From NCBI GenBank assembly GCA_021802085.1, contig JAKAAZ010000013.1:1-27233 (forward strand): 27,233 nt of DNA, given 5' to 3'. This stretch comes from Acidobacteriota bacterium. GTDB taxonomy: Bacteria > Acidobacteriota > Terriglobia > Terriglobales > Acidobacteriaceae. The notes below the pieces were generated by a model. It saw only the letters and a list, made by a program, of their open reading frames with translations, was not told the DNA's origin and did no database searches. Shown here piece by piece: positions 8,561 through 16,266 of this stretch; within the stretch, counting starts at the first letter, position 1, and the number at the start of each line of letters is the position of its first letter. The translations under genes and the position numbers were made by a program.

Positions 8561-8618
8561 CGTCTCAAACATGAGACGCGGGTCCGGAACGGAGATGGGT
8601 CAACCCTATCGATTCCGG
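8561..8618 (+). terminator. Two consecutive hairpins after ssb
   Basis: The first hairpin has arms cgtctca (8561-8567) and tgagacg (8572-8578) with a four-base loop, flanked by ccc and ggg that can extend the stem across one mismatch. The second has arms ccggaa (8584-8589) and ttccgg (8613-8618). Neither has a U-tract. They sit between the converging ends of ssb and the minus-strand gene ending at 8619, so they may act as a bidirectional pause or transcript-end protection. A true intrinsic terminator is not demonstrated. Confidence 0.4.
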
Positions 8619-9533
8619 TCATGGACGCGTCTTCAGGTCGGGTTTGGCTACAAACCTACGCGTTGCGCCCAGCATATCCGTAAGGACGCCACGGGGGATA
8701 CTTCGCAGTAGCGGATTTACCAGCAAAGCGAAAACTGCCGGGACGCTGCGGCTCAGCCCGATCGATTCAAGCTGGACATACACGCCCCCATCCTTTTCTT
8801 CCAGCCGCCAGTAGCTGTCGAGGCGCCAAAGATAGCCGTGCCCACCATCGACCGGCAATTCCCGCTCGTCCGCCTGTCCCGCCTCCTCCACCTCTGCGAT
8901 TCGCGTGGAGTAGGAATCGCTCACCACGCGATCCGGTCCGAGGCGTTCGTAATGGATATCGAAGTTCGCGTTGAGGACGACCGTGACCAGCGATTTCTTG
9001 TAGAACTGGAGAAACACTGTGAAATTGTCGTCACTACGCTGCAAGAGCTTGGAACGGCGCACCTCGGGCCGGTAGATGTCCTGGTAATGGTCATAGTCCT
9101 GGGCGACTGCGAGCGTTTCTGCCAAGGACACGTTTGGGATGAAGGCCACGCCAATCCAGTCGTGAATCAGGCCGCCCGGTACTCTCATGGGAGAACCCGC
9201 CGCCTTTGCGTGAACCGGGTTTACCAGAATTTGCCCTGCACGAAGCTGGGCATAAGCTTCCTCGCGGCGCTCCTCTGGCAGGGTGTCGACAAAGAGGAAG
9301 GGGCCATTCGGGAGTTCCGCCTGCATGCGCGCTCCGGACGCGGCGATATAGCGGTCAAAGGCCGCCGCGGTTTGCTTTTTCAACTCGGACGCATCGACCG
9401 TTTGCGCAACAAGCCAAACCAGCATCCCGCAGAGCAAAACAGATCGCGCTGTCTTGGAGAGCGACTTGTAGGAGACCTTTTCGATGTTCACCTGCACCCA
9501 TCGTAAACAGGCTGCAGCTTGTTTCATAAACAT
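8619..9533 (-). CDS. Secreted acidobacterial-type protein of unknown function (possible SRPBCC-like fold)
   Basis: About 305 residues from the ATG at 9533; a second ATG at 9527 is equally possible. A longer open frame to 9740 exists, but its extra N-terminus is low-complexity and precedes the signal sequence. The export signal is KTARSVLLCGMLVWLVAQTVDA. The mature part reads like a conserved acidobacterial family: AAFDRYI near the start, then GGLIHDWIGVAFIPNVSLAE, AVAQDYDHYQDIYRPEVRRS, FYKKSLVTVVLN, SYSTRIAEVEEAG and LWRLDSYWRLEEKDGGVYVQ. The last third, with alternating strands and a helix, resembles START/SRPBCC hydrophobic-ligand domains; this fold call is an inference. The catalytic role and ligand are unknown. 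It is transcribed towards ssb and follows the DoxX gene in the same direction. Confidence 0.7.
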   Translation of the reverse strand: MFMKQAAACLRWVQVNIEKVSYKSLSKTARSVLLCGMLVWLVAQTVDASELKKQTAAAFDRYIAASGARMQAELPNGPFLFVDTLPEERREEAYAQLRAGQILVNPVHAKAAGSPMRVPGGLIHDWIGVAFIPNVSLAETLAVAQDYDHYQDIYRPEVRRSKLLQRSDDNFTVFLQFYKKSLVTVVLNANFDIHYERLGPDRVVSDSYSTRIAEVEEAGQADERELPVDGGHGYLWRLDSYWRLEEKDGGVYVQLESIGLSRSVPAVFALLVNPLLRSIPRGVLTDMLGATRRFVAKPDLKTRP

Positions 9534-9785
9534 TTCCGGCGGGTCGTCCTCGATAATGACGAAGGCATTGTCAAGGGGCGCCCGCAGGAATGCAAAGGTG
9601 GGCTGGCGCCCTACCACGTTCTCTCCAGAGTTGGCTTCGCATGCGCTGGCAGCACATTCTGAAACGCTCGCAGCATCACTTATACCGGCGTGACCTGCTC
9701 GCCAGAATGCAGCATGGACACCACGCTTACCTCTCGGCAAGCGAAGAACCCCTGCGGCGCGTCTTCCATAGGCAACCGGAATGCT

Positions 9786-10217
9786 CTAGCTGCGGCCCCA
9801 GAATCTCATATCCAGGCTGAAGCGGCCGCCACCGGTACAGACCAGCGCCAGAAAACCGCCGATGTAGAGCAGCAGAAGCTCCCCATGTCCACCGGAGAAC
9901 GGATGATGATGGACAAAATAAAAAGCGACGCTGATGTCGACGAAGACGATGAACGCAGCGAGGCGTGTCCCAAGTCCCAGCGCCACTAAAATCGAGCAAA
10001 TCCCATCCGAAATCAGCGCGTAGATCAGGCTGGCGTGCGATCCAATGTGAAGTGGATTGGGGAAGTGGGAGGACATTTGGGAGAAGTGCGTGATTTTTTC
10101 CCGGCCGTGCCACCAGAAGAGGTTGATTCCGAAAAAGAGACGCAATACCAGCAGCCCGAAATCGCTGGCGCTGGAACCTGAACCTGCGGATTTTGCCATG
10201 CGGCTATTGTGGGTCAT
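9786..10217 (-). CDS. DoxX-family membrane protein
   Basis: A 143-residue integral membrane protein with four predicted transmembrane helices: FGLLVLRLFFGINLFWW, SLIYALISDGICSILVALGL, RLAAFIVFVDISVAFYFV and ELLLLYIGGFLALVCTG. The helix pattern, the G-x-x-F-x-W-H-G-x-E-K motif after helix 1 and the H-H-P-F loop between helices 3 and 4 are typical of DoxX proteins. This family is linked to thiol or quinone redox and, in archaea, to a subunit of thiosulfate:quinone oxidoreductase; most bacterial members have no assigned role. The start is uncertain between ATG 10217 and ATG 10199, and neither has a clear Shine-Dalgarno. It may be co-transcribed with the gene ending at 8619. Confidence 0.85.
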   Translation of the reverse strand: MTHNSRMAKSAGSGSSASDFGLLVLRLFFGINLFWWHGREKITHFSQMSSHFPNPLHIGSHASLIYALISDGICSILVALGLGTRLAAFIVFVDISVAFYFVHHHPFSGGHGELLLLYIGGFLALVCTGGGRFSLDMRFWGRS

Positions 10218-10305
10218 CGCCTACGGCGTCGTCAATCGAAGTGGACCTTGCAAGTGTTCGTTGCGGCAACCTGGCCGTTCGTCATTCCGATCGGGCGAAC
10301 CTATG

Positions 10306-11670
10306 TTAGGGATGCAGTATGGCAACGCTCTTGTCTCCCACAGTTTGCATTCCACGCAATTTCGTCAGACCTGTTTGCACACGGTTCCATGCGTCGGGAT
10401 TCTTCTTCGTGGTGATGGGCGCATCGGGGTCCGCGTAGTAGCTCAAAATATTCTGCTGCAGGCCGGCCGGAATGGCGTGGTTCGGCTGCGCCGTCAATTT
10501 GGCCAATAACTCGGCATAGGTCTTGTCCGTCAACGGATAGGAACCGGGCTGCACCAGCTTGCCCGTATCCAGGTCGCGATCGGGCAGATCCAGCCGATGC
10601 CTTGGATCTCTTGCCAATTCGCGCAGCATCTGCTCGTAATCGTCCGTGGTGCGATTCACGCTTTCGATGTACCAGCGGTTCGTCTCCGCGCTGGGCCCGC
10701 GAATGGCCAGATCGGAAATTGTTCCGACCTTCGGCACAATGCGCAGCAAAAAAACGATGAAATGGACTTCAAATCCATCTTTACGGCTGTAGTTGGCCCA
10801 TCCATTATCGATCCTCGCCTGGGCCTGGCGCACTTCGAATTGATGAAAGGCGGGAGTATCTTCGGCAGGAGGAAAATTCTTGCGATGAATCAAGACCTCT
10901 GCGCGCGCGGCTTTGGGCAGCAGATTTTGCATGGATGAGCGATAGCTTGCGATCGCGGGCCGGGGCCGGCCCAGCACTGACCGGAGGCGCATACCATACG
11001 TGTCGAAAAACGCTTGTTCCAGCAGCCTCCGCGCAACGATAAAGCGAACGGAATGCCGATACGAGATCGGCGCAAACTCGTTGTTGCTCAATTGCTCGAC
11101 ATCATAGGCGAACTCGGTTCGAATATGCGCATGCGGAGCCTGATCGTAGGTAACAATCGGTCCGAACTTCTTGCCCAGCGGCGGAAATTCCAGTGGCGTG
11201 GCAGGATTGGTAGCGTAGCGATGCCCGTCGTTGTCGCCCACATAATGGGCCAGGGCTCCAATCGCAAACGAATATTCATCCACCGTCTGCGCATCCTGGA
11301 ACAGGTTGTTTACAAATTCTCCAGACCGCACGTAGTGGGTCAGACCGCTGAAGAATTCATCGCCAAACGGATAATAGCCCATGTCCTGGATAGTCGCGCC
11401 CGCGTACGCATAGGCCCGCGCCTCCTGTAACTGAGAGGGCGTGATTGTGGGAAATCGCGCCAGCAGTGCTGGACGAATCGATCCCTTCCACGCCACATCG
11501 ATGATGTCCTGATGGGTGAGAAAAGAGTAGGCTTCGACGTGCTGCGGAATGCTAAAAATGAGCAGCAGCGCGATGAGAAGGTGAACTGCGGAAACCTGTG
11601 CTCGCGTGCAGCATTTTCCTTCCCTGTTCACGGCTTGCCGGCTTCCCGGACGGAATGCTTTCATATTCAT
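10306..11670 (-). CDS. Secreted zinc-dependent phospholipase C-like protein
   Basis: A 454-residue exported protein. The signal peptide has an extended basic n-region and the core VHLLIALLLIFSI, with cleavage near VEA-YSFL. The mature part begins with FLTHQDIID, then contains GLTHYVRSGEFV, FAIGALAHYVGDNDGHRY and HAHIRTEFAYDVE. The A-H-Y-x-x-D-x-x-x-H pattern plus the early His residues are the metal ligands of the zinc-dependent phospholipase C/S1-P1 nuclease fold, so hydrolysis of phospholipids or phosphodiesters outside the cytoplasm is likely. The substrate is not deducible. The C-terminal ~150 residues are not part of the core fold. It is divergently transcribed from the frataxin-like gene, with only 57 bases between the two starts. 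Confidence 0.85.
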   Translation of the reverse strand: MNMKAFRPGSRQAVNREGKCCTRAQVSAVHLLIALLLIFSIPQHVEAYSFLTHQDIIDVAWKGSIRPALLARFPTITPSQLQEARAYAYAGATIQDMGYYPFGDEFFSGLTHYVRSGEFVNNLFQDAQTVDEYSFAIGALAHYVGDNDGHRYATNPATPLEFPPLGKKFGPIVTYDQAPHAHIRTEFAYDVEQLSNNEFAPISYRHSVRFIVARRLLEQAFFDTYGMRLRSVLGRPRPAIASYRSSMQNLLPKAARAEVLIHRKNFPPAEDTPAFHQFEVRQAQARIDNGWANYSRKDGFEVHFIVFLLRIVPKVGTISDLAIRGPSAETNRWYIESVNRTTDDYEQMLRELARDPRHRLDLPDRDLDTGKLVQPGSYPLTDKTYAELLAKLTAQPNHAIPAGLQQNILSYYADPDAPITTKKNPDAWNRVQTGLTKLRGMQTVGDKSVAILHP

Positions 11671-11727
11671 CGCCTAGATGCATTCTACAGACGGCAGGCA
11701 TCGGCTGAATGTTGGTACACTGGCTCC

Positions 11728-12063
11728 ATGCTGGATGAAATTACCTTTCGGCGCCATGCGGACAGCGCCCTGGAATCGCTGAAAAAGGCATTAATCCTGG
11801 CGGAGAGCGATGCCGACTTCGAGGTGGAAGAACAAAACGGCGTGCTGAACATCAGCTTCGACGAGCCACCCTCCAAGTTTGTCCTCACTCCCAACGCTCC
11901 CGTCCGGCAAATATGGATTTCGGCGCTCTCCACCAGCTTTAAGCTGGACTGGGACGACGCTTCACAGACGTTCGTGCTGCCAAAAACCGGCGAATCCCTG
12001 AAGCCGCTGGTGGCTCGACTGATTCGCGAGCATCTTGGTGGCAACGAAGTAGTACTCAGCTAG
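11728..12063 (+). CDS. cyaY: Frataxin-like iron-sulfur cluster protein CyaY
   Basis: A 111-residue protein of the usual CyaY length, starting at the ATG at 11728. Longer upstream extensions overlap the divergent gene and have no homology character. The frataxin fold is visible in order: helix 1 with acidic residues (FRRHADSALESLKKAL ... ESDADFEVEEQ), strand GVLNISFDEPPSKFVL, then PVRQIWISALSTSFKLDWD, strand FVLPKTGESL and helix 2 (PLVARLIREHL). Frataxins bind iron through the acidic ridge and modulate the cysteine desulfurase IscS during Fe-S assembly. The classical H-F in the middle strand is replaced by S-F-K-L. The adjacent genes are unrelated, so it appears to stand alone. Confidence 0.85.
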   Translation: MLDEITFRRHADSALESLKKALILAESDADFEVEEQNGVLNISFDEPPSKFVLTPNAPVRQIWISALSTSFKLDWDDASQTFVLPKTGESLKPLVARLIREHLGGNEVVLS

Positions 12064-12140
12064 AGCCCGCTCAAGCTACAGGGCGAACAGACCTGGAAAG
12101 CGCCCGAAGCATCCAATCGGGTAGCCCAAGGAGCGATCGT

Positions 12141-12647
12141 ATGCCCACGAAGACACCGACTCGACTGTCCGTTCCGGACCGATCCATTCGACACGAATTA
12201 TGGGAGTTTCTGCAAGGCGGCCAGGCCCATGCCAGCCTGAACGACGCGGTGAAGGACATGCCCGCTGCGTTGGTCGCGCGGAAGCCGGCAGACGCGCCGC
12301 ACAATGCGTGGCAGTTGCTGGAACATATCCGCTTGACGCTCCATGATCTTCTGGATTTCTGCACCAACCCGAAGTATCAAGCTCCCAAGTGGCCGGAGGG
12401 ATATTGGCCCGCCGAGGACCGGCCAAAATCTCCCGCGGCATGGAAGCAGTCAGTGGCCGCGATTCACAAGGAACTGAAAGGCCTCGACAAGCTACTGCGG
12501 GACCCGAAGACCGATCTGACTGCCAAAATTCCCTGGGGAGACGGACAAACCTTCCTGCGGGAGATTCTACTGGCTGGCGACCACACCAGCTACCACGTCG
12601 GCCAGCTGGTAATGATGCGCAAACAACTCGGCGCCTGGAATGGCTAG
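12141..12647 (+). CDS. DinB-family (four-helix, metal-binding) protein
   Basis: A 168-residue protein with a clear Shine-Dalgarno, AAGGAG, seven bases before the ATG. The DinB/YfiT four-helix bundle is recognised by NAWQLLEHIRLTLHDLLDF (first metal His) and the C-terminal D-H-T-S-Y-H-V-G-Q-L, whose H-x3-H completes the three-His metal site. Related enzymes are thiol S-transferases (bacillithiol or mycothiol class) or are of unknown role; the name DinB comes from DNA-damage induction in Bacillus and does not imply that here. It follows cyaY by 77 bases in the same direction, so co-transcription is possible. Confidence 0.88.
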   Translation: MPTKTPTRLSVPDRSIRHELWEFLQGGQAHASLNDAVKDMPAALVARKPADAPHNAWQLLEHIRLTLHDLLDFCTNPKYQAPKWPEGYWPAEDRPKSPAAWKQSVAAIHKELKGLDKLLRDPKTDLTAKIPWGDGQTFLREILLAGDHTSYHVGQLVMMRKQLGAWNG

Positions 12648-12688
12648 AGCAATTCCAGTCCGAGTCGCCTTCTCGACGGATGCGCAGC

Positions 12689-13158
12689 TTAATGCAGTCC
12701 GGCCATGGCCTGGTTCAAGCCTTGAAACACAGCATCGTAGTGTCCGATCTCCGCGGCGAAGCGCAGACGCTTCACATTCTCCACGCAAATTTCCGTCGCC
12801 TCGGGCTGCGTTTTGAGAATCGTCATTACCTCCGCGATGAACTGGTCGAGAGGCATCGCGCGTGGATCGGAAGTACCGCCATTCATCAGTTCGGTCGCAA
12901 CATAGGGCGGAATCAGTTCGAGCACCTCGGTTGTCGTGGAGCGCAGTTGAAAGCGCAGCGACTGCGTGTAGGAATGGATCGCAGCTTTCGTCGCGCAATA
13001 CGTCGGAGTGGGGTTTGCCGCTGTCGTCTCATTTAATACGTGCTGACGCCGGCCAGCGATGACGACCTTGTTTCCAAGCGCGTGGAAAGCTTCCGCCAGC
13101 CCGCGGCCAATGCCGGAACCTCCGCCGGTAATCAGATGGTGTTGCCTTGCATCTTCAT
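12689..13158 (-). pseudogene. Short-chain dehydrogenase (SDR), frameshifted and internally deleted
   Basis: The minus strand starts at ATG 13158 (AGGAG upstream) as MKMQGNTI and hits TGA at once. Inserting one base restores ILITGGGSGIGRGLAEAFHA, the TGxxxGIG cofactor site of an SDR. The frame continues through NKVVIAGRRQHVLNETTAANP and then jumps straight to TPTYCATKAAIHSYTQSLRF, which holds the catalytic YxxxK. The ~100 residues that should lie between, including the NNAG motif and catalytic Ser, are missing without loss of frame. The rest (LELIPPYVATELMNG ... PLDQFIAEVM ... QGLNQAMAGLH) is intact. A TAA-free tail from an internal GTG at 12925 gives a 78-residue remnant that automated calling may report as a gene. 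Two independent lesions make it a dead gene. Confidence 0.85.
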
Positions 13159-13190
13159 CGTATCTTCACTCCTGTCCGATTGGATGACTC

Positions 13191-13206
13191 CATCGTGCAC
13201 ACGATG
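13191..13206 (-). promoter_or_regulatory. Palindromic operator-like site upstream of the SDR pseudogene
   Basis: The arms catcgtg (13191-13197) and cacgatg (13200-13206) form a perfect 7-bp inverted repeat with a two-base centre, 33-48 bases before the SDR start. TTCACA at about 13212-13217 could be a -35 box, with the palindrome covering the spacer and the -10 position (CACGAT). The geometry resembles sites for dimeric repressors such as TetR or ArsR types, but no regulator gene is adjacent. Confidence 0.4.
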
Positions 13207-13279
13207 CACGACCGTGTGAACGCCAGTAGTCGACGCGAAGAGAGGAAGAAGTTTTCAGCGGGATTCTGATGCGCGGAAG

Positions 13280-13732
13280 CTACCCGGGATACGTTCCCGT
13301 AATGTAGCCCTCCAACTGCTGAATGGCATGTGCCTGGCCGGAGATCACCCACTTCACCAGGTCGCCGATGGAGATCACGCCCATGACAGTTTCACCCTGA
13401 CATACCGGCAGATGGCGAAAATGATGCTGCGTCATGATGGCCATGCATTCATCCACCGTGTGCTGCGGACTTACGAATACGACCGGGCTGGTCATGATCT
13501 CGCGGACCTGAGTTTCTCTGGAAGAATGCCCCATCAGGGCCACTTTGCGCGCGTAATCGCGTTCAGAGAGCATTCCGATCAGTCGGTCGTCGGACATGAC
13601 CAGCAACGCGCCGATATCTTCCTCGGCCATCTTCTCGACCGCTTCGTAGACCGACAGTTCGGGCGCAATCGACACAATCCTTCGTTCGCCTTTGCCCTTC
13701 AGCACCAATCCAACTGCGTCGGAAATTTTCAT
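13280..13732 (-). CDS. CBS-domain pair protein
   Basis: A 150-residue cytoplasmic protein with a strong GGAGGG Shine-Dalgarno about seven bases before the ATG. It consists almost entirely of two CBS motifs forming a Bateman module. The first (residues ~18-70) includes SVYEAVEKMAEEDIGALLVM and RLIGMLSERDYARKVALMG. The second (~78-135) includes VREIMTSPVVFVSPQHTVDE and RHLPVCQGETVMGVISIGDL followed by VKW. Such stand-alone pairs bind adenine nucleotides or NAD-type ligands and regulate partners that are usually encoded elsewhere. The partner is not identifiable from the neighbours. Confidence 0.92.
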   Translation of the reverse strand: MKISDAVGLVLKGKGERRIVSIAPELSVYEAVEKMAEEDIGALLVMSDDRLIGMLSERDYARKVALMGHSSRETQVREIMTSPVVFVSPQHTVDECMAIMTQHHFRHLPVCQGETVMGVISIGDLVKWVISGQAHAIQQLEGYITGTYPG

Positions 13733-13982
13733 CGAACCCTCCTGGCCCCTGGCAATCGCTTACCGTGCATCCATCCTAACCCCGGACGACCTCGGTAGTA
13801 TCGGCGTCCAAGTCAAAATAGTGTACTCGCTTCCCGGCATCGGCGAAACATGCCGAACGGCCCTTTCTCCATTCGGACATTGTGCCACTATAGGCCAAAG
13901 TCCAATCCGGACTGGGCGGCGGCGTTGCGGCGGCGCATCGGTTTTTTTGAGGAGATCGAAGCTGGATTCGCGGAAACCGGCC

Positions 13983-14792
13983 CTAATTCATCTTCATGCC
14001 GGCCATGGGGGAGTGGTCCATATTGTCATGGCCGTGCGCATCATCCTGTGTGGACCATATCTTTTTCGGATCTGTCTCGTCCGGATAGACGTGGACCATC
14101 CATCCAAATATGTGAGGATAAAACTCGCCCCCCGCCGCATCGCACGCCGTTTCGGTAGTGATGGAACCCATCAGTCCGAATTTCGCGTCGGGACCGAAGT
14201 AGGCGGCTTTCTGGCCATGCGGAGCCTTGCAGAAATTGATGTGCTGATGCCAGCGTGCGATGCTCAGCGGAATGCGGTCATTTAATTCGCTCTCGCTGGC
14301 GTGGACCCGATCGGTGTACATCACGCCGACCAGCTTGTAGCCGCCGTCCGGCGTCTTCTTGTACAGCAGCGACGTGGGCTTCGATGGATCGAAGTGCCAT
14401 CTTGCCTCAATTGCGTACGCGCGCTTCGTAAAGTGATATTGGGGTTGCGGGACGTTCGGGAGAAAAATCGTATATCCGTCGGCCAGGGCCTTGCGGTAAT
14501 CCTGATAGGGCGCCATCGCCAATTTGGCGGCCGCGACAATGGCATCGGCCTTCTGCTGGTCGCCGGGCTGCGGCGGTCGAAGCGCCGTCAGATACATGTG
14601 ACCCGCCATGTGCCCCATGCCGCCCTCTGCCATGCTGGCGGCAGGCGTGCTTGGGTGCGCCGGTGGCGCGGATTGCACTGTCCCCTGGGCCAATGCTGGC
14701 GCTGCCGCCGCGGTCACGCCAAAAGCGGCGCAAAACAACGCAGCGGCCTGGCAGCGCGAGGAGAACCGTCGCAGCAGAGGCACCTGGAACAT
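13983..14792 (-). CDS. Secreted protein with His/Met-rich tail, unknown function
   Basis: About 269 residues from the ATG at 14792 (AGGTGA lies ~8 bases upstream; a TTG two codons earlier is less likely). The signal peptide is RRFSSRCQAAALFCAAFGVT, with cleavage near ALA-QG. A Pro/Ala linker and a Met/His cluster (GGMGHMAGHMY) follow. The globular part contains PYQDYRKALADGYTIFLPN, YAIEARWHFDPSKPTSLLY, RIPLSIARWHQHINFCKAPH and FGWMVHVYP. The C-terminus ends HGHDNMDHSPMAGMKMN. The Met/His clusters at both ends of the mature protein are what one sees in periplasmic copper-handling proteins, so metal binding is suspected, but no named domain is recognised. It is transcribed alone, divergently from the methyltransferase cassette. 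Confidence 0.7.
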   Translation of the reverse strand: MFQVPLLRRFSSRCQAAALFCAAFGVTAAAAPALAQGTVQSAPPAHPSTPAASMAEGGMGHMAGHMYLTALRPPQPGDQQKADAIVAAAKLAMAPYQDYRKALADGYTIFLPNVPQPQYHFTKRAYAIEARWHFDPSKPTSLLYKKTPDGGYKLVGVMYTDRVHASESELNDRIPLSIARWHQHINFCKAPHGQKAAYFGPDAKFGLMGSITTETACDAAGGEFYPHIFGWMVHVYPDETDPKKIWSTQDDAHGHDNMDHSPMAGMKMN

Positions 14793-15028
14793 CGGCAAAT
14801 CACCTGAGCCAAGATTTGCATCAAGGCGGGCGGGTTCGAACCATTGGCGCTTCGATTCAGGCTGAACTGCCGCGCTGCCTTGCTCCTACAAACACGGAAT
14901 TCCAGATTTAGTTGCGCGTGAGTCCGTCACTGGTATTGATTTAGTTTCCGGATTTACCGCGGATTTGGGTTATTTTGAACATCGGGTACCTTAGGTTCGG
15001 TCGTGCGGCTAAACTGTCGACGATTTCT

Positions 15029-15058
15029 TTGACTCGCCTCTTACCACGCTGGTAGAGT
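15029..15058 (+). promoter_or_regulatory. Promoter of the methyltransferase cassette with embedded inverted repeat
   Basis: TTGACT (15029-15034) and TAGAGT (15053-15058) are separated by 18 bases. The methyltransferase ATG is only 10 bases after the -10, so transcription would begin at or within a few bases of the start codon, and no Shine-Dalgarno is visible. Within the spacer, taccacgctggta (15042-15054) is an inverted repeat with five-base arms. A protein bound there would block the promoter, a common arrangement for autoregulated restriction-modification genes. Function is inferred. Confidence 0.5.
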
Positions 15059-15068
15059 CCTTCTAACG

Positions 15069-16208
15069 ATGTTTACCGCCTTGGACTTCTTCGCTGGCAG
15101 CGGCCTCGTTCAATTGGGCCTGGAACCGGAGTTTGAGACACTCTGGGCGAACGACAACTGCGCCAAAAAACAGGCTGTCTACGTGGCGAATCACCCACGA
15201 GACAAATTCCATCTCGCGGATATTCAGGATGTGCGAGGACGGGACCTGCCCTCTGCCGACCTCGCCTGGGCATCGTTCCCCTGCCAAGACCTCTCACTTG
15301 CCGGTAACCTCCACGGTATGCACAACGGAACACGGTCGGGCCTATTCTGGGAATGGATACGTGTCCTTAAAGAATTGAACGATCATGATAAGCGGCCGCC
15401 CGTGCTAGTTGCTGAAAATGTAGTTGGTTTTGTCGTCGCAGATCAAGGGAAGCATTTCCAGCTCGCCTACTGCGCGCTTCGGGATCTGGGCTACCAATTG
15501 GGCGCAGTTGTGATCGACGCCAAGGCGTTCGTACCGCAGAGCCGCCCTAGGGCATTCATAATAGCCGTTGCCCGAGAAATTCCGCTAGACGGTTTAATCC
15601 AGCAGTTTCCATCCGAACCGTTTCATCCGATCGGACTCGTTCGGACTGCATTTGCAATAAATGATCCGGAATGGATATGGTGGTCGCTCCCTGTCCCGAA
15701 GAGAAGAATCTCACAATTTAGCGACTTGTGTGAATACGACGCCCCTTGCGATCCAGCTTCCAAAACCAAGCAGCTTTGCTCCATGCTCTCCCCTCTGAAT
15801 AGGAAAAAGCTGGATGCCGCGAGAAGGACGAAGTCGTACTTTGCGGGTACTGCGTATCGGCGCACAAGACCGGACCGAGAGGGAGACAAGATTCAACGCC
15901 TGGAGATTCGTTTCGACGGTGTCGCTGGCTGCCTGCGTACTCCAAATGGCGGCAGCAGCCGTCAAACAGTCATACTCGTCGACGATGGGTTAGTCCGCTC
16001 GCGTCTGATGACGATTAGAGAGTGTGCACGGTTAATGGGAGCGCCGGACACCTACAAACTCGATGGCACATACAATGACGGCTATCGCGCGATGGGCGAT
16101 GCTGTCGTAGTGCCCGTGACACGTTGGCTTACTCGCCATCTTCTAGCTCCTCTGGCCACCCGATTCAGAAGCACTCTCGGAAATTCAGGTTCAAAGAGTG
16201 CAGCATGA
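15069..16208 (+). CDS. DNA (cytosine-5-)-methyltransferase
   Basis: A 379-residue C5 methyltransferase. Ordered motifs are I (DFFAGSGLVQLGL, residues 6-18, AdoMet site), IV (FPCQDLS, catalytic Cys72), VI (ENV, 116-118), VIII (QSRPR, 157-161), IX/X near the end (TIRECARLMG ... GYRAMGDAVVVPV). The variable target-recognition region is ~residues 175-300 and shows no recognisable specificity. Length is normal for a solitary C5 enzyme. It heads a plus-strand cluster with a putative nuclease and a Vsr endonuclease, so it probably protects DNA in a type II restriction-modification system whose 5-methylcytosines create the T:G mismatches that Vsr repairs. The start codon lies right behind the promoter, suggesting a leaderless transcript. 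Confidence 0.93.
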   Translation: MFTALDFFAGSGLVQLGLEPEFETLWANDNCAKKQAVYVANHPRDKFHLADIQDVRGRDLPSADLAWASFPCQDLSLAGNLHGMHNGTRSGLFWEWIRVLKELNDHDKRPPVLVAENVVGFVVADQGKHFQLAYCALRDLGYQLGAVVIDAKAFVPQSRPRAFIIAVAREIPLDGLIQQFPSEPFHPIGLVRTAFAINDPEWIWWSLPVPKRRISQFSDLCEYDAPCDPASKTKQLCSMLSPLNRKKLDAARRTKSYFAGTAYRRTRPDREGDKIQRLEIRFDGVAGCLRTPNGGSSRQTVILVDDGLVRSRLMTIRECARLMGAPDTYKLDGTYNDGYRAMGDAVVVPVTRWLTRHLLAPLATRFRSTLGNSGSKSAA

Positions 16209-16266
16209 CCGAATGACAAGACGCCAAGTACTTTGGAGAAGCAGTCAGCCGTGAGCCTTTAAAAGA

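Noticed and set aside
9534..9740. N-terminal extension of the secreted protein ending at 8619
   Set aside because: The extension precedes the signal peptide, is Ala/Ser/Cys-rich without structure, and has no ribosome-binding site.
11512..11727. N-terminal extension of the frataxin-like protein
   Set aside because: It overlaps the divergent phospholipase gene and has no frataxin similarity; family length fits the ATG at 11728.
12567..12998. A 143-codon minus-strand frame overlapping the SDR region
   Set aside because: It is out of frame with the SDR homology (ILITGGGSGIG, YCATK, LELIPPYV), which lies in a neighbouring frame.
14840..14900. A gggttcgaacc motif resembling a tRNA T-arm
   Set aside because: The flanking bases do not form a T-stem, and no acceptor stem, anticodon arm or D-arm can be drawn around it.
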